Shown here in pieces: positions 18,161-26,962 of a DNA stretch of 38,956 nt. The first letter of the stretch is position 1. Each line of letters begins with the position of its first letter. The notes beneath the pieces were generated by a model, which was given only the letters and a program-made list of their open reading frames with translations, was not told the origin of the DNA and searched no databases. The translations under genes and the position numbers were made by a program. The stretch covers positions 1-38,956 of the forward strand of contig JAEOSF010000034.1 in the NCBI GenBank assembly GCA_016840515.1. Reading direction: 5' to 3'. This stretch comes from Candidatus Borrarchaeum yapensis (lineage in GTDB: Archaea > Asgardarchaeota > Sifarchaeia > Borrarchaeales > Borrarchaeaceae).

Positions 18161-18242
18161 ATATATCAACTTTTATTTATTTTAAGATTTTTAAAACCCA
18201 AAAAGCTGTTTCTTAGCAACATCAAGTTCTTTATTAAGCGTC

Positions 18243-19490
18243 TTATTGAAGATCTTGATATATTCGGACGGTTTGTTCGGCTACTTTCTTCCACGTAAAG
18301 TACTGCAAAACTCTGTTACGCCCATTTTCACCCCATAATTTCGCGCTCTCACTATCTTTCAATACTTCTTTAACACCCCAAGCGATGTCAGCGGGGTTCT
18401 CGCCGTTTACATGAATTCCATTTTGACTAGGACCCGAGGATATAACCTGTTCTCGGAAGCCAACGACACCGTGGGCTCCAACCACAACGGGCTTAGCCAT
18501 AGCCATAGCCTCTAAACTAACGATGCCGAAAGGCTCATAAACTGATGGAAAAATACAAACATCAGCAGCAGCATAATGCAGGATTCTTTCGTCTTCAGGT
18601 ACAAATTCGAAACGACAAACCAACTTATCAGAAATTCCGAGTCGATTCGCTGTCTCAGTGATATCTTTCTGCTCTTCACCCTTACCTAAAATTACCAATT
18701 TTGTTAAGGGATATTCCTTTAATATCATTGGCATAGCCTGAATAAGGTTTCTTACGCCTTTAACCCATGTTAGTCGACCTAAGAAAAAAAGCATGTGTTC
18801 ATTTTCTTTGATGTCATATTTGCCTCGAACTTTTTCAATAGCTTCTGGAGTACATTTATTAGGGTTGTAACGCTCTGGATCAACACCGTTCCAAGTTACA
18901 CTTATTTTTGTTTCAGGCCAGCCATGTTGAATAAGATCCTCCCTCATTGCGTGGCTAACAGTAATTATACGATCTGCGAACTGAGAAGTCGCTGACTCAA
19001 AATGAGAAACTACTTCAGAGCCGTGTCCTCCGCTTCTTCCCCACTCAGTGCTGTGAACATGAAATACAACAGGTATTTTTGTTTCGTTTTTAATTATGAT
19101 GCCAGCAATACTGCTTAGCCAGTCATGAACACACACTAAATCGAACTTATAGTCTTCTTTCCTGATTAATTCGTTGATGAACTTGGTCGCACTAAGAATA
19201 TTATAAATGAAGATATCATTAAAGAACTGGATGTTAGTTCCCCATTTTCTTAAGTCATCGGAGACGAAAATTGGCAAAACATTGCTTGCATCAGCAATTA
19301 TAGGACGATGGACTTCGACTCCCTTCAAGATCTCTCTCGTCTTTAAATCACCTTTATTGAGCGTAAAAACAGAGACATCGTGGCCTAATTCAACGAATTC
19401 GTGAGTTATGTATTCTGCATATGTACCCAAACCGCCTACAATTCTCGGTGGATACTCATAAACGAAAAAACCAATTCTTATTAGATTCAC
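18243..19490 (-). CDS. GT4 glycosyltransferase, archaeal glycogen-synthase-like
   Basis: About 412-415 residues. The N-terminus FFVYEYPPRIVGGLGTYAE matches the archaeal GT4 group that includes the glycogen-synthase-like protein MJ1607, where a GGLG loop binds the sugar nucleotide. The C-terminal half has FLGRLTWVKGV and the EX7E motif EPFGIVSLE. It should extend an alpha-glucan from a sugar nucleotide, opposing the convergent phosphorylase. The long open frame upstream to 19691 is read-through of a mobile element and is not coding. The coordinate given uses the GTG at 19490, but that GTG lies inside the likely SD (GGTGA), and the codon five bases further on is ATA (19481), giving the natural start MRIGFFVYEYPP. 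Confidence 0.88.
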   Translation of the reverse strand: MNLIRIGFFVYEYPPRIVGGLGTYAEYITHEFVELGHDVSVFTLNKGDLKTREILKGVEVHRPIIADASNVLPIFVSDDLRKWGTNIQFFNDIFIYNILSATKFINELIRKEDYKFDLVCVHDWLSSIAGIIIKNETKIPVVFHVHSTEWGRSGGHGSEVVSHFESATSQFADRIITVSHAMREDLIQHGWPETKISVTWNGVDPERYNPNKCTPEAIEKVRGKYDIKENEHMLFFLGRLTWVKGVRNLIQAMPMILKEYPLTKLVILGKGEEQKDITETANRLGISDKLVCRFEFVPEDERILHYAAADVCIFPSVYEPFGIVSLEAMAMAKPVVVGAHGVVGFREQVISSGPSQNGIHVNGENPADIAWGVKEVLKDSESAKLWGENGRNRVLQYFTWKKVAEQTVRIYQDLQ

Positions 19491-19498
19491 CCTCTTAC

Positions 19499-19765
19499 AG
19501 TTTTTATCATGTCTCCGCAAAAAGACCCCCTCAACTTGTTGGGGGGATGAATTGCGTGTTTTACTTGTTTCACTCTCACGATACTCCCTAATCTTTAAAT
19601 ACGGTTTTGCAGAGATTATAAGTAGAAGTGAGCTGAGGTCACACTCGCCAGTTCTCACATTCATATCACGTTCAGGGCAGGAACTGCCCATCGAGCCTGT
19701 TTGACATGTCCCGCTGGGGAATGGATGATTCAGGAAGCCAGCCTACTTGTAGGGTGGTAGTTCAC
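19499..19765 (+). mobile_element. Non-autonomous IS200/IS605-like element (ends only)
   Basis: The left end has GCAA (19517-19520), a hairpin CCCCTCAAC-TT-GTTGGGGG (about 19527-19546) and ATGAATTGC closing with TTGC (19552-19555), a signature I associate with IS200/IS605-family ends. The right end has GAAGC, a hairpin CCAGCCTAC-TT-GTAGGGTGG (19738-19757) and TAGTTCAC (ending 19765). TTAC, a typical IS605-type target, sits at 19495-19498 just before the left end. No tnpA or tnpB remains in the 267 bp. One frame near the right end (SGQELPIEPV) resembles a TnpB C-terminal tail, where the guide-RNA scaffold normally lies. It is inserted about ten bases upstream of the GT4 start and separates that gene from its original promoter. 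Boundaries are inferred from the hairpins. Confidence 0.6.
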
Positions 19766-19825
19766 ACTAGCACGTTAAATACATCTAGCAACGTAAACTA
19801 TGTCTATACATATAAATAATGGTCT

Positions 19826-19847
19826 GTGACTGTTAATTACCAGTCAC
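19826..19847 (+). promoter_or_regulatory. Palindromic operator, site A (phosphoglucomutase promoter)
   Basis: 22-bp near-perfect palindrome: half-site GTGACTGTTA, two-base centre, inverted half TACCAGTCAC. A TATA box (ATATAAATA, about 19809-19817) lies 8 bases upstream, and a weaker AT box (ATTTTTAATA) begins 4 bases downstream. The same palindrome occurs at sites B, C and D. It is about 105 bases before the phosphoglucomutase ATG and could also affect the divergent GT4 gene. Confidence 0.65.
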
Positions 19848-19953
19848 ATTCATTTTTAATAGCTAGCATTTTTTTTTCTTTGTTAGATTAGTTTTTCTAA
19901 TAAAATATAGCAAATGATTTTGAAGTTTAATAATCCTTGAACTGGTGAAGATT

Positions 19954-21387
19954 ATGACCAAATTCAAGTTTGGCACCGATGGTTGGCGTGCCATCATAGA
20001 CAGAGATTTCACACTACATAACGTAAAAATTGTCGCTCAAGCTATAGCAGACTATATGAAAAGTCATAATTTAGAGGGAAAAGGCATAATAGTAGGATAC
20101 GACACGAGAAGGGGATCGCAACATTTCGCAGAAGGTGTATGTAGGGTAATGCTTGGGAATGATATCCGTACATTTGTCACTGAAAGAGATGCACCTACGC
20201 CTGTCACGGCTTTTGAGGTTTTCCACAAAAAAGCAGGGGGGGCAGTAATGATTACCGCTTCACATAATGCGCCAGAATGGAATGGCATCAAATATATTCC
20301 AGACTATGCAGGTCCTGCTTTACCTGATATCACTGAAGAAATTACTAAAAACATTGGCCAAGTTCTTGCAACTAAGAAAGTAAAGGAGACTTCTATAGAT
20401 CGTGGAATAAAGAGACATCTTTTCAAATCAATTGATCCCAAGGTACCGTATACCGAATTCATTGAAAAACAGATAGATCTTGCAACTATGAAGAAGGCAA
20501 AATTGAAAATTGTTTTTGATCCAATGCACGGAACAGCCAGAGGCTATCTAGATTACATCTTGCGCGATTTAGGCTGCAAGATCACAATAATTCATGATGA
20601 TCTTGATCCTAATTTTGGAGGATCACGTCCAGAGCCTCTTCCAGAGTTCCTTATCGAATTAAAAGATAAAATTGCCAGCCTTAATGCTGATTTAGGTTTA
20701 GCAACTGATGGCGATGCTGATCGATTAGCTGTCTTTGATAGTGATGGGACTTACTTAGCAGCAAATCAATTATTACCCCTTTTATATGATTATCTCATAA
20801 AGAGAGGTGAGGGAGGAGGGGTCGTTCGCAGTGTTTCCACAACCCATTTCGTCGATCAAATCGCCAAAAAGTATGGTTTTCCTGTGTACGAGGTGCCTGT
20901 TGGATTCAAGTATGTAGGACAATATTTACGTGAACAGGATGTTATTATTGGTGCAGAAGAAAGTGGTGGCTTTAGTTTTAAGGGACACATATCTGAAAAA
21001 GATGGAATTTTTACATGCATTAAAGTAGCGGAAATGAGAGCTAAAATGGGAAAATCTCTCTCACAATTGCTTGAAGAATTACAATCTGAGTATGGATCAT
21101 TTTATAGCGGAAGGACTGAAATCCAATGTCCAGAAAAGCAAAAACAAGTTGTTATGGATAGATTATCTTCAACTATTCCTGACAAGATCATTGGTCTAGA
21201 AGTATCGATGGTGAATCGAATAGATGGGCTAAAGTTAATCTTGGAAGATGGAGGATGGTTGCTCATCAGACCTTCAGGAACTGAATCTATTCTTAGAATC
21301 TATGGGGAAACAAGTAATGAAGAGAGCTTAAAAATGCTTTTAAAAGAAGGAAGGAATCTAGTTTCTAAATCGAAGACTGAACCCTAG
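19954..21387 (+). CDS. Phosphoglucomutase/phosphomannomutase
   Basis: 477 residues, alpha-D-phosphohexomutase family. All four active-site loops are present: TASHN with the phosphoserine at about 103, DGDADR for the metal, the sugar-binding loop EESGGFSFKGH, and the phosphate loop RPSGTES near the C-terminus. It interconverts glucose 1-phosphate and glucose 6-phosphate (or the mannose pair), linking glycogen breakdown by the upstream phosphorylase to glycolysis. The ATG at 19954 is chosen because GGTGA stands five bases upstream; the GTG at 19945 is part of that SD. The palindrome at 19826 lies in its promoter. A histidine phosphatase gene follows after 56 bases. Confidence 0.92.
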   Translation: MTKFKFGTDGWRAIIDRDFTLHNVKIVAQAIADYMKSHNLEGKGIIVGYDTRRGSQHFAEGVCRVMLGNDIRTFVTERDAPTPVTAFEVFHKKAGGAVMITASHNAPEWNGIKYIPDYAGPALPDITEEITKNIGQVLATKKVKETSIDRGIKRHLFKSIDPKVPYTEFIEKQIDLATMKKAKLKIVFDPMHGTARGYLDYILRDLGCKITIIHDDLDPNFGGSRPEPLPEFLIELKDKIASLNADLGLATDGDADRLAVFDSDGTYLAANQLLPLLYDYLIKRGEGGGVVRSVSTTHFVDQIAKKYGFPVYEVPVGFKYVGQYLREQDVIIGAEESGGFSFKGHISEKDGIFTCIKVAEMRAKMGKSLSQLLEELQSEYGSFYSGRTEIQCPEKQKQVVMDRLSSTIPDKIIGLEVSMVNRIDGLKLILEDGGWLLIRPSGTESILRIYGETSNEESLKMLLKEGRNLVSKSKTEP

Positions 21388-21443
21388 TGACTTGTTGGCT
21401 TAACTAATATTAGTATGCCATACGCTAAGGGATAGGATTATTG

Positions 21444-21986
21444 ATGAAAGCTAAAAAAGTAAAAAATTCAAAATTAACGAGACTTTTACTCATTCGTCAT
21501 GGAAAAACAGAGGCAAATTGGCAAGGAGAGTATCGCTTACCACCCGGTCCTCCTCTCTCGTCTGAAGGTCGAATACAAATAATAGCTCTCAAAAACAAAC
21601 TAATTAAGTTTCTTGCTGATAAAATATATGTTTCTCCGTACAAAAGGACGGAACAAACTGCGGAATTGCTAACAAATAAATTCAGTAAAATAATCGTAGA
21701 TGAACGATTAGATGAAAAAACGTATGATGAGAGTTTTGAGAAAGTAAAAACAAGAGTTTCTAAATGGCTTAAAGAACATATAGTGTATGATGGAAGCACA
21801 ATTTGGGCAGTATCACATGGATTCCCGATCAATGCGGTAATTCTATTAGTTTCCCCAAGTGATTTCGAAGGAAAGAGCACAGAAGATGAACATTCACATG
21901 TTCCTAAAGGTGGCGTGTGGATCATGGAATGGGAAGGTAGTACTCTCACCAGAAGCGAATTGCTAATAGGAAAAGAACACATCTGA
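21444..21986 (+). CDS. Histidine phosphatase family protein (phosphoglycerate-mutase-like)
   Basis: 180 residues. LLIRHGKTEANW carries the catalytic RHG histidine, VSPYKRTEQTAE the conserved arginine loop, LDEKTYDES the acidic part, and VSHGFPINA the second histidine. It is a phosphatase or cofactor-dependent mutase of the branch-2 kind; the substrate is not clear. It follows the phosphoglucomutase closely on the same strand and may act on a sugar phosphate. ATG at 21444 with AGGA upstream. Confidence 0.88.
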   Translation: MKAKKVKNSKLTRLLLIRHGKTEANWQGEYRLPPGPPLSSEGRIQIIALKNKLIKFLADKIYVSPYKRTEQTAELLTNKFSKIIVDERLDEKTYDESFEKVKTRVSKWLKEHIVYDGSTIWAVSHGFPINAVILLVSPSDFEGKSTEDEHSHVPKGGVWIMEWEGSTLTRSELLIGKEHI

Positions 21987-22115
21987 GTTAAAACTGATTC
22001 TTTTTCTCTTAAAGTATCATCGTTCATTTTTCATAAAATCTAGATGTGCTTAAGTGTGAGTGTGAGAGATATAACAGTCACGAAGTAATTTAGAAATAAA
22101 TTCTCTCTTCGTCAG

Positions 22116-22466
22116 TTAGACTAAATGAGTTTCTTTTACACAAAAATGATTCTTATATGCCCAAAACCTAACCCACTCTAAAGTAAACCAAACATCTTCA
22201 ATAGACTTCTTGTGTTCTAATGTTTGCCGTTCTTCTTCAATGAATTCTAATTTTTCAATATCTTTAAGGAACTCGACTTTCAAATGCTTATCATATTGCG
22301 GCGAAAAAATATCATATAAGATCTCATGGGTGACCTCATCTACAATAACTTTGATGGTAATAAAACCGTCTGCAGTGTCAAGCCAAAATTGCGTATCATT
22401 GATTTTTTCATTTTTCATCCTCATGCCCTTTTCCTTTAAGAAACTCAATATTGTTGAAGCCGACAT
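22116..22466 (-). CDS. Unknown 116-aa protein under the palindrome regulon
   Basis: I do not recognise the family. The centre is strand-like (TQFWLDTADGFITIKVIVDEVTHEILYDIFSP), followed by a helix rich in Glu and Lys (LKDIEKLEFIEEERQTLEHKKSIEDVW) and a tail with WVRFWAYKNHFC. No membrane segment. GAGGA eight bases before the ATG at 22466 decides the start; an ATG at 22481 is less likely. Its promoter carries palindrome site B just upstream of a TATA box, about 150 bases from the start. The convergent histidine phosphatase ends 130 bases away. Confidence 0.6.
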   Translation of the reverse strand: MSASTILSFLKEKGMRMKNEKINDTQFWLDTADGFITIKVIVDEVTHEILYDIFSPQYDKHLKVEFLKDIEKLEFIEEERQTLEHKKSIEDVWFTLEWVRFWAYKNHFCVKETHLV

Positions 22467-22633
22467 TAAAATATTCCTCATTAAATTAGATATTGTATAG
22501 AAAGTGGTATTTTAGCATACAAGCCCATATTATCTGAAATGAACCTAAAAATAGGAATATCATTTTTCTCACTAACAAGTGAAAACACTATAAGAGGTGT
22601 GTTTTTATTATAAGCTATCTTAATTGATTGTAA

Positions 22634-22668
22634 TTTTATATTTTTGTGACTGTCGTTTAACAGTAACA
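22634..22668 (-). promoter_or_regulatory. Palindromic operator, site B, with TATA box
   Basis: On the minus strand the palindrome (GTTACTGTTA, centre, CGACAGTCAC; 22647-22668) is followed by four bases and then ATATAAAATT. The operator therefore sits where an activator or the BRE would be. It drives towards the gene at 22116-22466. A frame through this region (22481-22669) begins inside the operator and is rejected as coding. Confidence 0.6.
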
Positions 22669-22817
22669 AATCGAATATAGTGAAATCCTAAATCAATAAA
22701 AATATCTAGCATTTTATAATTTTAATCTACCAAATTAACACGTACAAAATGTGATTTAGGCAAGAAAAAAAGAATAGGAATTCCAACAAATCAATTTTTA
22801 GTTGATTTCGGGATTAA

Positions 22818-22969
22818 GATCATACAAGTGTTATAGGGAATGAAGTTGAATTAAAAAAGAATATTACACGTAAAGAAGAAACAAAGCAACAATCTATAAC
22901 TGAACTGTTTCAGAAATTTACAACAAGAGAAGCGGGCCTTTTGATTTCTGCATTAATAATTATCAACTA
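22818..22969 (+). pseudogene. Possible N-terminal fragment of a sugar ABC permease
   Basis: An uninterrupted frame of 50 codons without a start codon ends at a TAA at 22967-22969. It reads ...SITELFQKFTTREAGLLISALIIIN, which resembles the beginning of RbsC-type ribose/xylose permeases (a basic helix, then RE-GLLIALL). The rest of such a gene is absent. This is a suggestion from pattern only. It lies in the 728-base gap between the gene at 22116 and the P-type ATPase, which otherwise holds site B and a weak palindrome at 23041-23061. Confidence 0.3.
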
Positions 22970-23194
22970 AATATGGATTGAAGCACGTATATAAGTTTAT
23001 CAAAAAGACATATGGAAAATTTATCCTAAAGTTTACTCATGTCGCTGTTCATAACAATCACACACGTTTAATAATCAAATCTTCTGCACAAATACAGACA
23101 CGCTTAATTCTTATGATATATAATTGACATAAAATTTTACCGTTTTAACAAGAGCTTGATCTTTCTACAGACAAGAAATGGAGAGACTAAAGTC

Positions 23195-25651
23195 ATGAGT
23201 CCAGAGGATGTCCTAATTAAAACAGAAGAGGTAAAAAAGAACTCAATAAAAGAATTATTACAAAAACTTTCCTCAAGTGAAATGGGTCTTTCTACTTCGG
23301 AGGCAGAACAACGTCTTTCACAATACGGGCGTAATGAAATCCGCGAAAAGAAAGTTAATCCAATTATTAAATTTCTAAGCTATTTCTGGGGACCGATTCC
23401 TTGGATGATCGAGGCTGCCATTGTCTTATCGGCAATCATTCAGCACTGGGAGGACTTCTGGATCATTTTTGCTTTGTTAATGTTAAACGCAGTAGTGGGA
23501 TTTTGGCAGGAGCACAAGGCGGACAATGCCATCGAATTATTAAAACAGAAATTAGCACAGTCAACGCGCGTGCTTCGTGACGGCAAGTGGATTAAAAAGT
23601 CTGCCAAGGAGCTAGTACCAGGAGATATAGTGCGTATGCGCCTGGGAGATATCGTTCCAGCCGACGTTAAACTTATGGAAGGCGACTATTTGCTAACAGA
23701 TGAATCTGCATTAACCGGAGAATCTATGCCCGTTGAAAAACATACTTCTGATATTGCCTATTCTGGTTCTATTATCCGCCAAGGGGAAATGACTGCATTA
23801 GTAGCTGTTACTGGTATGAACACATATTTTGGCGAAACAACCAAATTAGTGGAGGAAGCTAAAACCCAGAGTCACTTCCAGAAAGCCATTATCAAAATCG
23901 GTGATTATTTGATTGCACTTGCTCTTGGACTAGTGATGGTCATTTTTATTGTTTCACTTTTCCGTCAGCAAAGCATACTGCAAACTCTTCAGTTTGCACT
24001 AGTTCTAACCGTTGCTGGAATACCTGTAGCGCTACCAGCGGTTCTATCAGTCACACTAGCAATAGGAGCAATAGCTCTTGCGAAAAAGGAGGCTATTGTC
24101 AGTAAACTTGTTGCCATTGAGGAAATAGCAGGAATGGATGTTTTATGCTCAGATAAGACCGGCACTATCACTAAAAATGAGATATCCGTTGCCGAAGTGA
24201 AATTTCTCACAGAATACACAGAGAATGACGTATTTCTTTTTGGAACTTTAGCGTCAAGAGAGGATGATCAAGATCCTATTGATGACGCAATTATCTCCAA
24301 AGCCAAAACCATAGATGCGATTAATGTGTCTATTACTGACTACAAGGTGACCGTTTTTAAACCGTTTGACCCGATTGCAAAGCGTACTGAAGCCGTCATA
24401 GAGGCTGCTGACGGCAGTCATTTCAAAGTATCGAAAGGAGCACCACAGGTTATCCTAGCACTAGCGTTATATAAAGAGGCAATAATTAATGAAGTTAATG
24501 ATACTGTCAAAGCCTTTGCTGCCAAGGGATATCGTGCGCTTGCTGTAGCTAAAACCATAGATAAACAAGATAATTGGCAATTTGTCGGACTATTTGCCCT
24601 TTACGATTCACCTCGTGAAGATTCTGCGGAAACCATCAAGATCGCACAAGCTATGGGTGTAAACGTCAAAATGGTTACTGGAGATCATGCCGCTGTGGCA
24701 AAAGAGATCGCCCATCAGGTTAATCTGGGCACCAACATAGTACCGTCATCATCTTTCTTGAGTAAATCGGACAGAGAGGCCACGCAAATTATTGAAAACG
24801 CCGATGGTTTTGCCGAAGTTTTTCCCGAACAAAAGTACCATATTGTGGATCTTCTCCAAGAGAAAAGACACATTGTAGGGATGACGGGAGATGGTGTCAA
24901 TGATGCTCCTGCCCTGAAAAAGGCCGATGCAGGAATTGCTGTTGCTGGCGCTACTGATGCCGCGAAATCTGCTGCAGATATTGTTCTCACTAAACCTGGT
25001 ATGTCAGTGATCGTTGATACCATAAAAGAAAGCCGCAAGATATTTCAACGAATGAATAATTACTCTATCTACCGCATGACGGAAACGATTCGGGTGTTAT
25101 TTTTCATTACTCTAGCTATACTTGCTTTTAGATTTTATCCAATTACTGCTATTATGATAGTCTTATTAGCACTCCTGAACGATGCACCAATTATGACCAT
25201 CGCTTATGATAATGTTAAATACTCTGATAAACCAGAGAAATGGAATATGCGGACAGTATTAAGTATTGCCACGGTGCTTGGAATTATTGGAGTTGCTGCT
25301 TCCTTTGGAATTCTTTATATTGGACTAGAGATCCTACACCTTAGTCGTGAAGTACTTCAGTCTTTTATATATCTGAAGCTTTCCGTAGCAGGTCATTTGA
25401 CAGTATTTGTGGCTCGAACAAAGGGTCACTTTTGGTCAGTAAAACCAGCGAAACAACTGGTTCTAGCTGTTTTGCTTACACAACTTATTGCAACATTAAT
25501 CACCGTTTACGGAATTTTGCTTCCTGCAATGGGCTGGACTTTAGCACTTTTTATTTGGGGATATGCACTTGTGTTTTTTGTGATAACAGACTTTATAAAA
25601 GTCCAAGTATACAAGCTACTGAATCATGGCGATATAAAATTTAAGCGCTAG
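23195..25651 (+). CDS. P-type H+-ATPase (type III, plasma-membrane family)
   Basis: 818 residues. Motifs in order: LTDESALTGESMPVEK (TGES phosphatase loop), the TM4 stretch AGIPVALPAVLSVTLAIGA, the phosphorylation site CSDKTGTITKNE, KGAPQVI (nucleotide domain), MVTGDHAAVAKEIA and GMTGDGVNDAPALKKADAGIAVAGATDAAKSAADI. The last segment is typical of plant and fungal plasma-membrane proton pumps and their archaeal relatives such as MJ1226. There are about ten membrane helices and no long regulatory tail. It pumps protons out of the cell. The start is the ATG at 23195, with GGAGAG nine bases upstream; the TTG at 23156 has no SD. A TATA-like TGATATATAAT lies near 23114-23124. A hairpin terminator follows the stop. 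Confidence 0.93.
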   Translation: MSPEDVLIKTEEVKKNSIKELLQKLSSSEMGLSTSEAEQRLSQYGRNEIREKKVNPIIKFLSYFWGPIPWMIEAAIVLSAIIQHWEDFWIIFALLMLNAVVGFWQEHKADNAIELLKQKLAQSTRVLRDGKWIKKSAKELVPGDIVRMRLGDIVPADVKLMEGDYLLTDESALTGESMPVEKHTSDIAYSGSIIRQGEMTALVAVTGMNTYFGETTKLVEEAKTQSHFQKAIIKIGDYLIALALGLVMVIFIVSLFRQQSILQTLQFALVLTVAGIPVALPAVLSVTLAIGAIALAKKEAIVSKLVAIEEIAGMDVLCSDKTGTITKNEISVAEVKFLTEYTENDVFLFGTLASREDDQDPIDDAIISKAKTIDAINVSITDYKVTVFKPFDPIAKRTEAVIEAADGSHFKVSKGAPQVILALALYKEAIINEVNDTVKAFAAKGYRALAVAKTIDKQDNWQFVGLFALYDSPREDSAETIKIAQAMGVNVKMVTGDHAAVAKEIAHQVNLGTNIVPSSSFLSKSDREATQIIENADGFAEVFPEQKYHIVDLLQEKRHIVGMTGDGVNDAPALKKADAGIAVAGATDAAKSAADIVLTKPGMSVIVDTIKESRKIFQRMNNYSIYRMTETIRVLFFITLAILAFRFYPITAIMIVLLALLNDAPIMTIAYDNVKYSDKPEKWNMRTVLSIATVLGIIGVAASFGILYIGLEILHLSREVLQSFIYLKLSVAGHLTVFVARTKGHFWSVKPAKQLVLAVLLTQLIATLITVYGILLPAMGWTLALFIWGYALVFFVITDFIKVQVYKLLNHGDIKFKR

Positions 25652-25655
25652 AAAA

Positions 25656-25688
25656 AAACTCCAAGTTATTTGGAGAGTTTCTTTTTTC
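25656..25688 (+). terminator. Terminator after the P-type ATPase
   Basis: CTCCAA (25659-25664) pairs with TTGGAG (25670-25675), followed by GTTTCTTTTTTC, a T-rich tract, five bases after the stop codon. Confidence 0.55.
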
Positions 25689-25835
25689 TCCACTTTCCAA
25701 GTAACGTAAAATAACCTGTGAAAAAACCAAAAGAGAGCTTTCCAAGAAGAACTTCATGTTGAAGTACTATCTCAAATTATCACGTCAGTGTGAATAATAA
25801 TAGACATTTATGTATTTAATAGTCTTGCACAAGTT

Positions 25836-26684
25836 ATGATAAAAATGAGTTTGATGATATATGTGTTGTTGGTTATAACAACAGTGATAATTGGTTTCAT
25901 TTCAGCTATGATTGGTATTGGTGGAGGCATCTTATTGGTGCCTACTCTACTGTTTCTTGGTTTTGATGCACATCAAGCCGTAGGAATTAGTGTTACCGCA
26001 GTAATGTTTACAGGTGTTTCTTCTTTTATTGAATATTTTAGACAGAAGAGAATCGATTGGAAACTTGGGTTGCTTTTAGAATTAGTAACTGCTCCAGGTG
26101 CAATTCTTGGTGCTTATACAACAACATTTATAACAGCTGCTTTTTTGGAAATTCTTTTTGCATTACTTTTACTTATCAATTCAGTCATTGTTTTAAAAGG
26201 CCACCACTATAGTGAGACCGGACATAGTAGTGGGACTTGGCACTATATTAAGGCTGGACACCACCGTTTTTTTGGCATCAGAAGAGTCTTAATAGATCGA
26301 GATGGAAAGAATATTGAATATGTTGTAAATTTAGCACTTGTACTACCAGCATGTTTTTTAGCTGGCTTCGCTGCTGGGTTTTTTGGTATTTCAGGCGGTG
26401 TTTTGAAAGTCCCTGTATTAATTGCTGGTGGACTTCCTGTGAATTTAGCCACGGGAACCTCAAGTCTTATGGTTACTATAACTGCCTTCGCTGCGTTTAT
26501 GACTCATGCGTCACTGGAACATATAAATTATATATATCTAGTGTTTATCGCACCGAGTTTAGTGATAGGCGCACAAATAGGCGCACGATTCTCTCAAAGA
26601 GTCTCTTCTAAGAATTTGCGATATTTTATTGCAGGTTTATATATCCTTTTGGCAGGCCTTATTGTTCTAAGATATTTTATATAA
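25836..26684 (+). CDS. TauE/SafE-family membrane transporter
   Basis: 282 residues and about eight membrane spans in two repeats. The repeats begin with matching motifs: ISAMIGIGGGILLVPTLLFLGF near residue 22 and LAGFAAGFFGISGGVLKVPVLIAGGL near 170. This is the TauE/SafE (DUF81) family of anion exporters that includes sulfite and sulfoacetate carriers; the substrate here is unknown. The loop between the two halves is unusually rich in histidine (KGHHYSETGHSSGTWHYIKAGHH), which might bind a metal. There is no SD, and a TATA-like TATTTAAT about 20 bases upstream suggests a leaderless transcript starting at the ATG at 25836 or 25845. Confidence 0.88.
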   Translation: MIKMSLMIYVLLVITTVIIGFISAMIGIGGGILLVPTLLFLGFDAHQAVGISVTAVMFTGVSSFIEYFRQKRIDWKLGLLLELVTAPGAILGAYTTTFITAAFLEILFALLLLINSVIVLKGHHYSETGHSSGTWHYIKAGHHRFFGIRRVLIDRDGKNIEYVVNLALVLPACFLAGFAAGFFGISGGVLKVPVLIAGGLPVNLATGTSSLMVTITAFAAFMTHASLEHINYIYLVFIAPSLVIGAQIGARFSQRVSSKNLRYFIAGLYILLAGLIVLRYFI

Positions 26685-26822
26685 TAGTTCATTTTTACCC
26701 ATTCCTTTCCCCTTCCCCTATAGCGAAAATCCATGGATATCCGTATTCTCATCGATACTGTTAGTGATTTAGCAAATTGAAGTTTCATTGACATCCTCCT
26801 GGCACTATAAGGATATTAAAAA

Positions 26823-26848
26823 CTTTTCTCTTACGAGAACGAGAAAAG
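26823..26848. terminator. Hairpin between convergent TauE and TrmB genes
   Basis: Perfect 8-bp stem CTTTTCTC (26823-26830) and GAGAAAAG (26841-26848) with a 10-base loop in the 278-base convergent gap. The remainder of the gap shows no coding pattern. Confidence 0.45.
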
Positions 26849-26962
26849 AACGGCGATCCATCCACTCCCTTTTATAGGTGGTAGATCGATGATATGAGAT
26901 AAAAAATATCATTTTTAGTCGATCAAAAGGCGGAACAATTCGCAAATATTCTTCCAGAGATT

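Noticed and set aside
19491..19691. N-terminal extension of the GT4 protein
   Set aside because: The frame is open by chance through the mobile element; the family begins at (M)RIGFFVYEYPP, and the extension has no family resemblance.
22060..22081. Fifth copy of the 22-bp palindrome
   Set aside because: Only the right half matches well (TAACAGTCAC), the left half is poor, and it lies between convergent gene ends with no promoter.
22481..22669. 62-codon frame with TAATG overlap to the next gene
   Set aside because: It begins inside operator B and upstream of the TATA box of that promoter, so it would not be transcribed; composition is not protein-like.
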